Below are positions 45,677 to 54,395 of a stretch of DNA of 64,000 nt, one piece after another. The translations under genes and the position numbers were made by a program. The stretch is from CAZKWG01 sp964615375. GTDB taxonomy: Bacteria > Myxococcota_A > UBA796 > CAZKWG01. Position 1 is the first letter of the stretch. Every line of letters starts with the position of its first letter. The DNA lies in NCBI GenBank assembly GCA_964615375.1, contig CAZTOW010000001.1:62001-126000 (forward strand), read 5' to 3'. The notes under the pieces were generated by a model. It had not been told where the DNA came from. It searched no databases and saw only the letters and a program-made list of their open reading frames with translations.

Positions 45677-46069
45677 TCAGGGCGCAGCCGCGATCGCGGA
45701 GACGAAGTCCACCTCCTCGGTGTCCTTGCACTCCGGGTTGCCCTGGCAGGAGCCGGCCATGACCTTCTGCTTGCCGACCGTCAGGTTCACGGTCTTGCCG
45801 ACGAGGGCCGAGGCGTCCTGCGGGCCGCCGGGGCAGAGATCGAAGGAGCCGGCGATGTTGAGCTCCTCGGTCCCGCGCGTCACGACGACGTAGCAGGCGG
45901 CGTCGCCGTTCTGGAGCTCCTTGAGCGTCGTGGCCGGGGCGGCGGGCTCCGCGGGCTTCTCGGGGGCGGCGGGAGCGGCGGGCTCCGCGGGCTTCTCGGG
46001 GGCGGGCGCGGGCTTCTCACCACAGGCGGACAGACAGAGCAGGCTCAGGGCGATCAGGGACAGTCGCAT
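45677..46069 (-). CDS. Small lipoprotein with Pro/Ala-rich linker
   Basis: 130 residues from ATG 46069 (GGAG before it). Lipobox LCLSAC in MRLSLIALSLLCLSAC. A duplicated EKPAEPAAPA element (residues about 22-44) forms a flexible Pro/Ala linker, followed by a compact domain with four cysteines (AACYVV, DLCPGG, GSCQGN, ECKDTE). No known family. It lies upstream of the DUF2752 gene on the same strand. Confidence 0.75.
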   Translation of the reverse strand: MRLSLIALSLLCLSACGEKPAPAPEKPAEPAAPAAPEKPAEPAAPATTLKELQNGDAACYVVVTRGTEELNIAGSFDLCPGGPQDASALVGKTVNLTVGKQKVMAGSCQGNPECKDTEEVDFVSAIAAAP

Positions 46070-46121
46070 GTCGATCTCCAGGGGGGTGGACGAGCGCGAG
46101 TGTTCTATCACGCGCGCGGGC

Positions 46122-47393
46122 TCAGTCCTCCTCGAATCGGTCCAGCACCATGGCCACCGTCATGTCGGCCATCACGTTTACCCCAGAACGGACGCGGGCG
46201 ATGATCCAGTCCACGGGCACGATGAGCGGGATGGCCACCGCCACGGTGGCCTCGGGGATCCCCGCGGCGCCCAGCACCAGCGGCAGGATGATCAGCCCCG
46301 CCTCAGGGATGCCGGCGATGCCCACCCCCGCCATGACGCTGGCCAGCACCACCGTGATCTGCTGGCCGATGCTCAGATCGAAGCCCAGCGCCTGGCACAG
46401 GAACAGCGTCGCCATGGCCTCGTACAGCATGATCCCGTCGTTGTTGAAGTTGGTCCCTACGCAAGCCGAGAGGCGCGCGGCCCGCTCGCGCACGCCGATG
46501 TCGCGCAGACAACGCAGGGTGACGGGCATGGTGGCGAGGCTGGAGTTGCAGCTCAGCGCGGTCACCACGGCGTCCAGCCCGCCGCGCAGGAAGCGTCGGG
46601 GCGAGACCCGACCCACCACCCAGGCCAGGAAGGGGTAGTACAACAGGGAGTGGATGAGCAGGCCGCTCAGCATCGCCACCAGGAAGACCCAGAGCACGCG
46701 GAAGACCTCGAGCCCGCTCTTGCCCACCACGTCGGCGACGATCAGCGCCACGGCGAAGGGCATGGTCTCCGCCACCCACAGGAGCATGGTGGTCAGCACG
46801 TTGTAGGCCACCTCCAACAGGCGGCCCACGCTCTCGGTGCCCTGGCGCAGGCTGCCCTCGGCGCGGTCGTGGACGTGGCGCAGCGCCGCCCCGGTCAGCA
46901 CCGCCAGCAGCACGATGGAGATCACGAGGTTCTTCGAGAAGGGGTCGATCACGCTCTCGGGGATGAAGCCCGCGATGTTCTTGAGCGGGCTGAGCGTGGC
47001 GCCCTCGACCCTGGACGGCGCGGAGCCCGCCACCCCCATCAGCGCGTCGATGTGCCCCTCCCAGCGCTCGCCCGGTCGGAACAGGTCCAGCACGGTGAGC
47101 CCGATGATCATCGCCACCGAGACGTTGAGCACGCAGACCGCCAGCAGCCGGAGCCCGCTCTTGGACGAGATGACGGTCTTCAGGAAGGAGTCGAGGACGG
47201 CCACCAGGATGAGCGGGGTGGCCAGCGCCTTCAGCAGCCGGATGACCAGCATCCCCATCGGCCCGAGGTCGGCGTTGGACAGGCCGAAGAGGTAGGGGTC
47301 CTTCCCGAAGGCCACCCCCAGCCCGACGCCGACCAGCACGCCCAGGATCACGCGGAGGTACAGCGGGAAGCGGCGGGGTGCGGGCTCGATCAT
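46122..47393 (-). CDS. SLC1/DAACS-type dicarboxylate or glutamate:Na+/H+ symporter
   Basis: 423 residues with about eight to ten membrane helices. SLC1 hallmarks: SCNSSLATMPVTLRCL (helical hairpin 1, usual SSSATLP region), TNFNNDGIMLYEA (usual NMDGT) and AGVGIAGIPEAGLIILPLVL (helical hairpin 2). The NNDGI variant differs from the classical NMDGT and may mark a distinct substrate group. Transport is expected to couple a carboxylate substrate to a cation gradient. It is divergent from the secreted TPR-like gene at 47466. Confidence 0.93.
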   Translation of the reverse strand: MIEPAPRRFPLYLRVILGVLVGVGLGVAFGKDPYLFGLSNADLGPMGMLVIRLLKALATPLILVAVLDSFLKTVISSKSGLRLLAVCVLNVSVAMIIGLTVLDLFRPGERWEGHIDALMGVAGSAPSRVEGATLSPLKNIAGFIPESVIDPFSKNLVISIVLLAVLTGAALRHVHDRAEGSLRQGTESVGRLLEVAYNVLTTMLLWVAETMPFAVALIVADVVGKSGLEVFRVLWVFLVAMLSGLLIHSLLYYPFLAWVVGRVSPRRFLRGGLDAVVTALSCNSSLATMPVTLRCLRDIGVRERAARLSACVGTNFNNDGIMLYEAMATLFLCQALGFDLSIGQQITVVLASVMAGVGIAGIPEAGLIILPLVLGAAGIPEATVAVAIPLIVPVDWIIARVRSGVNVMADMTVAMVLDRFEED

Positions 47394-47465
47394 CGCGGAT
47401 CCATGGTCCAGAGGTCCGCTCAGTGTAACGCCACAGCGGGGCGAGCCCGCGCTATGATGCGGGGC

Positions 47466-48860
47466 ATGCCGGCTCTGCCGCTGATCCTCGCCCTCTCGCT
47501 CGCCCTCTCGCCCGCGCGCGCCGTCGAGCCCGAGGGCCCGACCTTCGAGGTGAGGAGCGATCCCCGTCACGAGGTCCAGGTGCAACTGGCACCGGATCTG
47601 CTCGCGGCGCTGGAGGAGCTGATGGGGCTCCCCCCGCTCGAGGACGGGCCGCTGCGCCTGAGCGCGACCCGGCGCACGCCCAGCCTCCCGATCACCGACG
47701 CCCTCCAGCCGCACCCCGTGAGCGAGCGCTCCGGTCCCCCCGAGCAGGCCGCCTTCCTGCTGGAGCTGAGCCGGCTGGTCCCGCCCGCCGAGATGGACCC
47801 CCGCACCGCCGGTCAGCTCGCCGACGTCTTCTTCACCGAGGCCCGCGAGCGGCCCGGCACGCCCGAGGGGGAGCGCTGGATGGCGGCGGCGCTGCCGCTC
47901 TACCGGCAGGCGGCGACGGGGCCCATGAGGCACCCGGAGCGACTGGCGCTGCGGCTGGCCTGGGCCGCGCGCCTGGGTGGCGGAGATCGGGAGGATCTCG
48001 TGCTCGCGGAGCGGCTCCTGGACCAGGGCGCCGAGGAGAGCTGGGCCGCCGAGGCTCGCCTGGTCCTGGCGGACGCCATGGCTCAGCCCGCCACCTGGGA
48101 CAGCCTGGGCGCGCTCACCCAGCTCGAGCGCGCGCAGCAGAACCCCGCCTTGGAGGCCGTGGTCTGGGCGCGCTACGCCGAGAGCTGGGCCTGGTACAAC
48201 GTGGGCGAGCTCGGTCGCGCCATCGAGATGGGCAAGGAGGCGGTGCGGGTCGCGCGGGACGAGGGCGGGGACGCGGCGGTCCTCAACGCGGCGCTGCGCG
48301 ACCTCGCCGATCACGTCCTGGAGTTGGGAGATCTCTGGGATGAAGGATTCGGGCGCCTGGATTCGAGGCTCGTCCAGGCCTTCCTGGAGCGCATGCTCCA
48401 GTACGAGCTGAGCCATCACAGGGTGGACCAGGCCCTTCAGGTCGTCTATCGCCTCCATGCGGAACAGGGCGACATCAGACCCTTCCTCCCGGCGCTCATC
48501 GACGCTGCCGCGCAGCTCACGCCCGAACTTCGCTTCGAGGTCTACGACAGGCTCCTGAACCTGCTCGTGCCGGGGCTGGCCTCGTCACAGGATCCGGCGG
48601 ATCAGGCGCTGAAGGCGCAGCTCTCGGCCGCCATCGCCGCCGCCGCCGCGGAGCTCTACTACGAGCAGTACGGGCGACTCCGTCCCCAGCATCGGGCCGT
48701 GCTGCTCAACGCCTTCGCGTACAGCCTGAAGCTGGACCCGCAGTCGCCGCGCCGCGCCGCGATCGAGCGCGTCCAGGCCGAGCTCGCCCGAGCCGCCGGG
48801 GAGCCGATCACCGGGGAGCCGATCACCGGGGAGCCGATCAGCGGAGAGCCTGCGCCCTGA
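47466..48860 (+). CDS. Secreted TPR-like protein with C-terminal GEPIT repeats
   Basis: 464 residues from ATG 47466, with a signal peptide (LPLILALSLALSPARAV). Most of it is helical (residues 120-420) with TPR-like pairing (AESWAWYNVGELGRAIEMGKEAVRVARDE). It ends in three perfect or near-perfect 15-base tandem repeats (48798-48842), read as GEPITGEPITGEPIS. The last 23 bases overlap the convergent glycosidase gene. Function unknown; possible periplasmic scaffold. Confidence 0.75.
   Translation: MPALPLILALSLALSPARAVEPEGPTFEVRSDPRHEVQVQLAPDLLAALEELMGLPPLEDGPLRLSATRRTPSLPITDALQPHPVSERSGPPEQAAFLLELSRLVPPAEMDPRTAGQLADVFFTEARERPGTPEGERWMAAALPLYRQAATGPMRHPERLALRLAWAARLGGGDREDLVLAERLLDQGAEESWAAEARLVLADAMAQPATWDSLGALTQLERAQQNPALEAVVWARYAESWAWYNVGELGRAIEMGKEAVRVARDEGGDAAVLNAALRDLADHVLELGDLWDEGFGRLDSRLVQAFLERMLQYELSHHRVDQALQVVYRLHAEQGDIRPFLPALIDAAAQLTPELRFEVYDRLLNLLVPGLASSQDPADQALKAQLSAAIAAAAAELYYEQYGRLRPQHRAVLLNAFAYSLKLDPQSPRRAAIERVQAELARAAGEPITGEPITGEPISGEPAP
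48798..48842. repeat. Three tandem 15-base repeats within a coding region
   Basis: GGGGAGCCGATCACC occurs three times in a row, the last with one base changed (AGC). It lengthens the C-terminus of the secreted helical protein by GEPIT units, and the convergent gene's stop codon lies in the third copy. Confidence 0.9.
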
Positions 48861-50286
48861 TCTCCCGCCGTCGCGCGCGGGCCACCATCAGCCCGAGGCC
48901 GAGGAGGGCGAGCTCCACGCGGGACGGTCGGGACGTGGCGCAGCCGCAGCCCTCGTGCTCCGGCATGGGGGCGAGCTCTCCGGGCGCCGCCGCGGGATCG
49001 GGGCGCTCCACCCCGCCCTCGTCCCCGCCACCCTCGTCGCCGCCGCCGCTGGCGCCCCCGGTCTCCCCGGTCTCCGCGGGCGCCGTGGGGTCCACGCAGC
49101 TCGCCGTGCCCCCGCCCTCCTGGCAGGTGGTCCCCGCCGGGCAGGCGCTCTCGGCGTAGATCCCGCTCGAGCATGCGGCGTACAGGCCGGCGTCCGTGCA
49201 GAAGGCGGAGTTCGGCCCGGCCTCGCAGCGGCTCTCCATGCAGGAGGCGCCGCCCGCGTCCTCTCCGCAGACCAGCCCGAAGGCGGCGCAGTCGCCCTCG
49301 CTGTAGGCCCCGTCCGAGCACCAGGCGGCGGTGGTCGCCCCCGTGCAGGCGGTCCCGAAGCCGTCCCCGTCCGGGCAGCGGTAGTCCACGCAGAAGGCGT
49401 AGTCTCCGTCCTCCTGGCAGGTGGCGCCGTAGTAGGCGCAGTCCCCGCTGCCGATGCTCTGGCCCCCGGCGCAGCCGCTGATCACCGTGCCCTCGCACCA
49501 CTTCCCGTTGGTGACCGCGCAGCCCGGGTCCACGGAGTCGTAGTAGAGGATGCCCAGGTGGTTGCTGACGGTGCGCTCGCTGCCGTCGGAGGGGTTGTTC
49601 ACCACGGCGCCGTCCACGTAGAGCGTGCTGGAGCCGCCCCCGTCCAGCATCACGCCGTCCCAGCAGCCCAGATCGGCCAGCAGGGCGGCCATCTCGGCGC
49701 AGGTCATCCCGTCGGCGGCGCTGCTGCGCCCGTCGGCGACGACGAACCAGATGTGGGTCCGGTCGCTCTCGATGCAGACGGCGCTGCGCGGGTGCTGCGC
49801 GCTGTCGTAGCAGCCCCCGCTGGGGAGCTGCACGCCGTCCGCCATCAGGATGTAGCTGTTGGCGCCCACGGCGTTGAAGTAGCGGTAGGGGTAGGCGTCC
49901 GGGTCGAACCACCAGGCCCCCGTGAGCGCCGTGGCCTCGCAGTTCTTCAGGATGTCGCAGGCGAAGAAGCCCCAGCCGTCGTAGTGGTCGTTCCACAGCC
50001 AGCCCTCGCCGATGGCGAGACCGACGGGGGTGGCCGTGTCCGACCAGTCGCCGTTGATGGCGACCAGCGCGCCCACGTTCTCCGCGAACTCGCTGGTCGT
50101 GACGTGCTGCTCGACGTCGTAGTCGGGCTGGCTCGCCCGCACGGCCACGTTCTCCAGGGACAGGTCGATACGGACCGCGTAGATGTCCTGGGGATCCGAG
50201 GTCGTCCGGTGCAGAAAGGTGACCCCGGAGCGGATCGTGGACGTCGTGTCGCCGGCGAGCGCGAGCGGGAGCAGGAGGAGGATCAT
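48838..50286 (-). CDS. Phosphodiester glycosidase (NAGPA-like) with Cys-rich repeats and MYXO-CTERM tail
   Basis: 482 residues from ATG 50286 with a signal peptide (ILLLLPLALAGD). The NAGPA domain spans about 15-245, with the hallmarks ALVAINGDWSD and VMLDGGGSSTLYVDG. From about 250 to 400 come four or five Cys-rich units (GKWCEGTVISGCAGGQS, CAYYGATCQED, AWCSDGAYSEGDCAAFG). A Gly/Glu linker and C-terminal GCGCATSRPSR, a hydrophobic segment (VELALLGLGLMVA) and a basic end (RARRREIRA) match the MYXO-CTERM sorting signal. It is likely a surface enzyme acting on sugar phosphodiesters. Confidence 0.9.
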   Translation of the reverse strand: MILLLLPLALAGDTTSTIRSGVTFLHRTTSDPQDIYAVRIDLSLENVAVRASQPDYDVEQHVTTSEFAENVGALVAINGDWSDTATPVGLAIGEGWLWNDHYDGWGFFACDILKNCEATALTGAWWFDPDAYPYRYFNAVGANSYILMADGVQLPSGGCYDSAQHPRSAVCIESDRTHIWFVVADGRSSAADGMTCAEMAALLADLGCWDGVMLDGGGSSTLYVDGAVVNNPSDGSERTVSNHLGILYYDSVDPGCAVTNGKWCEGTVISGCAGGQSIGSGDCAYYGATCQEDGDYAFCVDYRCPDGDGFGTACTGATTAAWCSDGAYSEGDCAAFGLVCGEDAGGASCMESRCEAGPNSAFCTDAGLYAACSSGIYAESACPAGTTCQEGGGTASCVDPTAPAETGETGGASGGGDEGGGDEGGVERPDPAAAPGELAPMPEHEGCGCATSRPSRVELALLGLGLMVARARRREIRAQALR

Positions 50287-50339
50287 CCACCCCTTTTACC
50301 ACGCACGCTCCGCGCGGGCGAGCCTACCCAAACAACTGT

Positions 50340-51416
50340 TCAGGAGCGCCAGCCGTCCACCTCGTACATGAAGCGCGTCCCGCCCTGCAGCACGCGGTTC
50401 ACGGAGGTGCTCTGCACGAAGACGTCGTAGCGGGAGCGATCGTACTTCGGGCTGACCCGGATGTTGCCGCCGCCCTCGGGCAGCCCCAGCAGCTCGCGCG
50501 CGGCGCCGTTGGTGAAGATGTCGCCGGTCTGCTTGTCGAAGACGACGATCTCCTTGTACGGCTGGATGGTGCTGGCCTTCGTCCACTGGTAGAAGCCGCG
50601 GCCCTTCTGGAAGACCAGGCCCATGCTGTTGACGAAGTCGCGGATGGCGACGTCGTGGTCCACGTCCAGCACCTGGAAGCGGCCTTCGACCTCGGCCTTC
50701 GCCGGGGCGGCCCGCGAGGTGGAGGGCGCGCGGTCCAGCAGCGTGTCGAAGATGCGCCCGACGCCGCGGGTGAGCCGCCCCTGCTTCTGGACGTCCTGCT
50801 CGAGCTGCTGCAGCGACTCCGGCCCCTGCTGGCGCGCGCAGACGGCGAGGATCAGCTCGGTGACGTGATCGAGCTGGTGCAGCGGCAGGTGGTAGCCGCC
50901 GCCGCGCTCGGCGAGCTCGCGGTAGAAGCTCGTCGCATGCTTGCGGTTCAGCGCCTGGACGGCGTAGACCGTCACGCCCTCGGCGCTCAGCGCGCTGGCC
51001 TCCACGCGCCAGTCGATCTTCAGCCGGTTCATCGGGTAGCTGGGGCCGTGGGCCACGTCGTCGCCGATGACGACCAGCACGCGGGTCGCCTCGGGGCGCC
51101 ACTGCAGGCCGCGGGCCTCGCGCAGGACGTGCTCGTAGGCCTCGGGCAGATCGCCGCCGCCGGTGGGGCCGACCTGCTCGACGAAGCGGCAGAGCGCGTC
51201 CGTGTCGCGGTTGAGCTGGAAGGTGCGGGACAGGTAGGTGGAGCCCTCGTCGCAGTAGTCGCCGTGGGCGATGATGCCGACACGCAGGCCGGGGATCTGT
51301 TTGAAGAGTCGGGTAACGGTCTCACGCAGCTTGCGACGGACCTGCGCCAGGCAGGGGTACATGCTTCCGGTGGTGTCGAAAGAGAAAACGACGTCCACGA
51401 CGCTCGCGTCGGCCAT
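50340..51416 (-). CDS. VWA-domain protein resembling eukaryotic-type alpha-kinase VWA (vwkA-like)
   Basis: 358 residues from ATG 51416, with AAGGAGG 6 bases upstream. The von Willebrand A domain (5-220) has an intact MIDAS: FSFDTTGSMYPC, then GPTGGGDLPEAYEHVL and VIGDDVAHGPSY. The C-terminal 120 residues are a separate domain of unknown fold (VDHDVAIRDFVNSMGLVFQKGRGFYQW). The VWA pattern (DTTGSM, GGGDLPEA) is like that of vwkA-type proteins, but no kinase domain is present. No signal peptide, so it is cytoplasmic. A 31-bp palindrome next to its promoter suggests tight regulation. Confidence 0.82.
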   Translation of the reverse strand: MADASVVDVVFSFDTTGSMYPCLAQVRRKLRETVTRLFKQIPGLRVGIIAHGDYCDEGSTYLSRTFQLNRDTDALCRFVEQVGPTGGGDLPEAYEHVLREARGLQWRPEATRVLVVIGDDVAHGPSYPMNRLKIDWRVEASALSAEGVTVYAVQALNRKHATSFYRELAERGGGYHLPLHQLDHVTELILAVCARQQGPESLQQLEQDVQKQGRLTRGVGRIFDTLLDRAPSTSRAAPAKAEVEGRFQVLDVDHDVAIRDFVNSMGLVFQKGRGFYQWTKASTIQPYKEIVVFDKQTGDIFTNGAARELLGLPEGGGNIRVSPKYDRSRYDVFVQSTSVNRVLQGGTRFMYEVDGWRS

Positions 51417-51439
51417 GAGTGCCTCCTTGTGACACCACA

Positions 51440-51467
51440 ATCTTAACACCTCGCACAATTCGATCAA
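51440..51467 (-). promoter_or_regulatory. Candidate sigma-70-type promoter of the VWA gene
   Basis: On the minus strand TTGATC (51467-51462) and TAAGAT (51445-51440) are separated by 16 bases, each matching the consensus at four of six positions. Transcription would start near 51433 and leave a 17-base leader holding AAGGAGG. The palindrome at 51470-51500 directly borders the -35. Confidence 0.55.
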
Positions 51468-51469
51468 CC

Positions 51470-51500
51470 GATTATGCGGACACTAAATGTCCGCATAATC
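51470..51500. promoter_or_regulatory. 31-bp perfect inverted repeat, candidate operator of the VWA gene
   Basis: GATTATGCGGACA and its exact reverse complement TGTCCGCATAATC enclose the 5-base centre CTAAA. Its arms are AT-rich against the genome, and it lies 54-84 bases upstream of the VWA start, adjacent to the predicted -35. Perfect arms of this length suggest a dimeric regulator. The rest of 51501-51607 holds nothing I can name. Confidence 0.75.
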
Positions 51501-51607
51501 GCGGCGTAAGAGCGAACAAATCGAAGGATCCAAAAACACGTCCAATTTGCAGGCACACAACGCCGAGCTTGGAGGGCTCCTGGCGGGACGCCTCGCGCGG
51601 GCCCGGA

Positions 51608-52102
51608 TCAGGGCGCGCGGGTGTAGTCGACCGTCCAGGAGATCGGGCTGGCCAGGTGGCTGCTGGTGACGCTGACGCGCACGCGGAGCCCGCCGTCGGG
51701 GAGGGGCTCGTAGCGGGTCGTGCGGGCCCCGTCGTCGCTGGTGATGGTCAGCACCGCGGCGGGGCCGTCCCAGCGCGCGGAGACCGGGCGGGGCTCGTCC
51801 CCGACCAGGACGGTGCGGACCACCCCGTCCGTGGGCAGGGCGATGGGCGTGTTCTGATCGCAGCGCACCGTGAACTGGGGCGGGGTGAGCTGGGGCGCCG
51901 ATCCGAGCTCGTAGGCCCCGCAGACGTTCAGCGCGGGGGCCAGGACGCGGTCGGCGATGGGGCGCAACATGCCGGGCAGGTCAGCCAGCGCCGCGTCGAT
52001 GGAGCGCTGCTGGGCGGCGCGCACGTCCTCGAGCGGGCTGCTGCGCGTGTAGCGCCCGTCGAGCGCGCCCGCGAGCGCGTGACCCAGGAGGAGGAGGAGC
52101 AC
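51608..52102 (-). CDS. Small secreted protein of unknown function
   Basis: 164 residues from GTG 52102, three bases after the upstream stop. Signal peptide LLLLLGHALAGALDG. The mature part has two cysteines (NVCGAYE, VRCDQN) and beta-rich stretches (AAVLTITSDDGARTTRYEPL, GLRVRVSVTSSHL). No family recognised. It is translated just after the yebC gene and may share its transcript. Confidence 0.7.
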   Translation of the reverse strand: MLLLLLGHALAGALDGRYTRSSPLEDVRAAQQRSIDAALADLPGMLRPIADRVLAPALNVCGAYELGSAPQLTPPQFTVRCDQNTPIALPTDGVVRTVLVGDEPRPVSARWDGPAAVLTITSDDGARTTRYEPLPDGGLRVRVSVTSSHLASPISWTVDYTRAP

Positions 52103-52105
52103 GGC

Positions 52106-52828
52106 TCAGGCGAGGTTGTGGAAGACCTTCTGCACGTCGTCGTCCTGCTCGAGCTTGTCCACCAGCTCCAGCACCTCGTTGGCCGCGGTCTCGTCGAGCT
52201 CGATGAGGTTCTGGGCGACGTACTCGCTCTCGGCGGAGAGCGGGGTGATGCCGCGCTCCTCGATCGCCTTCTGGAGCGTGCCGAAGTCGTTGAAGGCGCA
52301 GCGCAGGACCAGCTGGTCCTCGCCCTTGTCGTTGGTGCTCTCGCCCATCTCCTCGAGGCCGAAGTCGATGAGCTCCAGCTCCAGCTCGTCCTGGGTGATG
52401 CCCGCGGGGTTCAGCCGGAAGACGCCCATGCGCTTGAAGAGGAAGCCCACGCTGCCGGACGAGCCCATGTTGCCGCCGCCCTTGGTGAACTTCGAGCGCA
52501 CGTTGGCCACGGTGCGCGTGGGGTTGTCGGTCGCGGTCTCCACGATGATCGCCACGCCGTGCGGGCCGTAGCCCTCGTAGACGATCTCCTCGTAGGCGTC
52601 GGCGCCCTGGCCCGCCGCCCGCTTGATGGCGTTCTCGACCTTGTCCTTCGGCATGTTGACGTTGCGCGCGTTCTGGACGGCGCGGCGCAGCGCGGGGTTG
52701 CTGTCGGGGTTGGGCCCGCCCGCCTTCACGGCGATGGCGATCTCCTTGCCCACCCGCGTGAACGCCTTGGACATCTTGTCCCAGCGGGCGAACATCGTTG
52801 CTTTTCTGGTCTCGAAGATGCGTCCCAT
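52106..52828 (-). CDS. yebC: YebC/PmpR family protein
   Basis: 240 residues, standard length. Diagnostic sequences: RKATMFARWDKMSKAFTRVGKEIAIAVKAGGPNPDSNPALRRAV (start region), NMPKDKVENAIKRAAG, YEGYGPHGVAIIVE, TDNPTRTVANVRS and KGGGNMGSSGSVGFLF. YebC proteins were long annotated as transcription regulators; more recent work links some members to relief of ribosome stalling at proline-rich stretches. This protein-coding style (Pro-rich secretome) makes the second role attractive here, but that is inference. Confidence 0.95.
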   Translation of the reverse strand: MGRIFETRKATMFARWDKMSKAFTRVGKEIAIAVKAGGPNPDSNPALRRAVQNARNVNMPKDKVENAIKRAAGQGADAYEEIVYEGYGPHGVAIIVETATDNPTRTVANVRSKFTKGGGNMGSSGSVGFLFKRMGVFRLNPAGITQDELELELIDFGLEEMGESTNDKGEDQLVLRCAFNDFGTLQKAIEERGITPLSAESEYVAQNLIELDETAANEVLELVDKLEQDDDVQKVFHNLA

Positions 52829-52896
52829 GATGGCCTCCGGGGCCGCACCCTTAACCGACCCGTGGCCAGGACGCTCCTGCGCGCGATCTCCGCGGC

Positions 52897-54183
52897 TCAG
52901 CTCGCGGTGCGTCGGCGCGTGGGGCGGAGGAGGAGGCGGGGGCCGCCGCTCAGGCGCCGGCCGAGGAGCAGGTGCCCGTTGGCGAAGGCGAAGTCGGCGG
53001 CCACGCGGCCCTCTTCGTCCATCAGCTCCGACCGCGCGCCCGCCTCCAGCAGCACCTCCACGCAGCTGGCGCAGCCCTCGGCCGCGGCGTGCATGAGCGG
53101 CGTGCAACCTGCCTGATCCTGGGCGTCTACGCTCGCGCCGGCCTCCAGCAGCGCGCGCAGGAGCTCGGGGAGGGGCTCGGAGGCCGTCAGGTGCAAGGGC
53201 GTGCAGCCGGTGGCGTCCCGCGCGTCGGGGTTCGCGCCCGCCTGCAGGAGCACGCGCAGCGCGTCGGCGTGGTCCTGCCAGCTGGCCAGGTGCAGCGCGG
53301 TCTGACCGAAGAGATCCTCGGCCTCCAGCGGCGCCCCCGCGGCCACCAGGAGGGCCGCCACCTCGGCGTGGCCCTGGTCGGCGGCGTGGTGCAGGGGCGT
53401 GCGGCCCTGGACGTTCGGGCGATCGGGGCGCGCGCCCGCCGCCAGCAGCATGCGGACCAGGCTGAGCTCGCCGATGAAGGCGGCGCCGAGCAGCGGGCGG
53501 CACAGGCCGGGCCTCGCCCCGTCCAGCGCGTCGGGGTCCGCGCCCGCCGCGAGCAGCTCCCGCGCGTGGAGCAGGTCCCCACGCTCGGCCGCGGCGCAGA
53601 GGGCGAGCCCCAGCCCGCGTCGCCCACGCCTCCGCTCCGCCCGCCCCCAGTCGGTGCGCTCCACGTCGAGGATCAGGCTCGCCAGCCGCTCCGCCTCGTC
53701 CGAGCCGGGCGGCGCCTCGTCCAGGAGCCGGTCCAGCAGGTCCAGCAGTCCCTCGACCCGATCGGGCTCTTCGGCGCGGAGGAAGAGGGCGCGGGCGGTC
53801 TCCAGCGCCGCGCGCGCCCCGGGGAGATCCTGCTCGGCGAGGCGCGCGCGGATGGCGTCGTGGGCGCAGCGCTCGGCGCGGCCGGTGTCGCCGAGGACCG
53901 CGGCCATCTCAGCCTCCGCGCTGCGCATCCAGGCGGCGTTGTCGGCGCGGAAGCTGATGTCGTCGCGCGTCGGACGGGAGAGCAGCTCGAGCGCCTCGGC
54001 GTAGCGGCTCAGGAAGTAGAGCGAGCGCACCTGGTAGTAGCGGGCCCAGCCGAGCTCGGCGGGATCAACGTTGGAGGAGGACAACAGGCGGGTCTCCAGG
54101 GCGCGCGCCATCAAGAGGCAGGCGGCGTGCTCCTCGGTCAACGCCTCGCGCGCGATCGCCGCCATCGCCTCGTGAAAACGCAT
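52897..54183 (-). CDS. Ankyrin-repeat protein
   Basis: 428 residues from ATG 54183 (GGAGGGAGC before it). The N-terminal half (1-190) is helical without a known motif. From about 195 to 415 there are six or seven ankyrin repeats, for example GRTPLHHAADQGHAEVAALL, GQTALHLASWQDHADALRVL and GCTPLMHAAAEGCASCVEVL. No signal peptide or membrane segment, so a cytoplasmic protein-protein scaffold is likely. The C-terminus is basic (LLRPTRRRTAS). The start is preceded by a near-palindrome (54203-54218). Confidence 0.9.
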   Translation of the reverse strand: MRFHEAMAAIAREALTEEHAACLLMARALETRLLSSSNVDPAELGWARYYQVRSLYFLSRYAEALELLSRPTRDDISFRADNAAWMRSAEAEMAAVLGDTGRAERCAHDAIRARLAEQDLPGARAALETARALFLRAEEPDRVEGLLDLLDRLLDEAPPGSDEAERLASLILDVERTDWGRAERRRGRRGLGLALCAAAERGDLLHARELLAAGADPDALDGARPGLCRPLLGAAFIGELSLVRMLLAAGARPDRPNVQGRTPLHHAADQGHAEVAALLVAAGAPLEAEDLFGQTALHLASWQDHADALRVLLQAGANPDARDATGCTPLHLTASEPLPELLRALLEAGASVDAQDQAGCTPLMHAAAEGCASCVEVLLEAGARSELMDEEGRVAADFAFANGHLLLGRRLSGGPRLLLRPTRRRTAS

Positions 54184-54202
54184 GCTCCCTCCAGACGTCG
54201 GA

Positions 54203-54218
54203 GGATAATGCAATATCC
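54203..54218. promoter_or_regulatory. Near-palindromic element upstream of the ankyrin gene
   Basis: GGATAATGCAATATCC is palindromic except for the A/A pair flanking the centre. It lies 20-35 bases upstream of the ankyrin start in an AT-rich spot and could be an operator overlapping the -10. The rest of 54184-54395 has no gene. Confidence 0.3.
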
Positions 54219-54395
54219 ATACCCGCGTCTACTGGGGCCTCCGAGCGTCGTTCTGATCTGAAATGGGGCAGGGGGCTGCTCCTGTCTGGCCCAGTCTGCT
54301 CCGTTCTGGGGCACCTGGCACGGGGTGAGCGCGGGTGCGCGGCCTCCGCGGTCGCTGATCTCCCCGAGGCGCGCGCGCTCCGCTACAATCGGGTG

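Noticed and set aside
48798..48842. Three tandem repeats as a possible CRISPR or attachment site
   Set aside because: 15-base units without spacers, in frame with a coding sequence; a simple tandem duplication.
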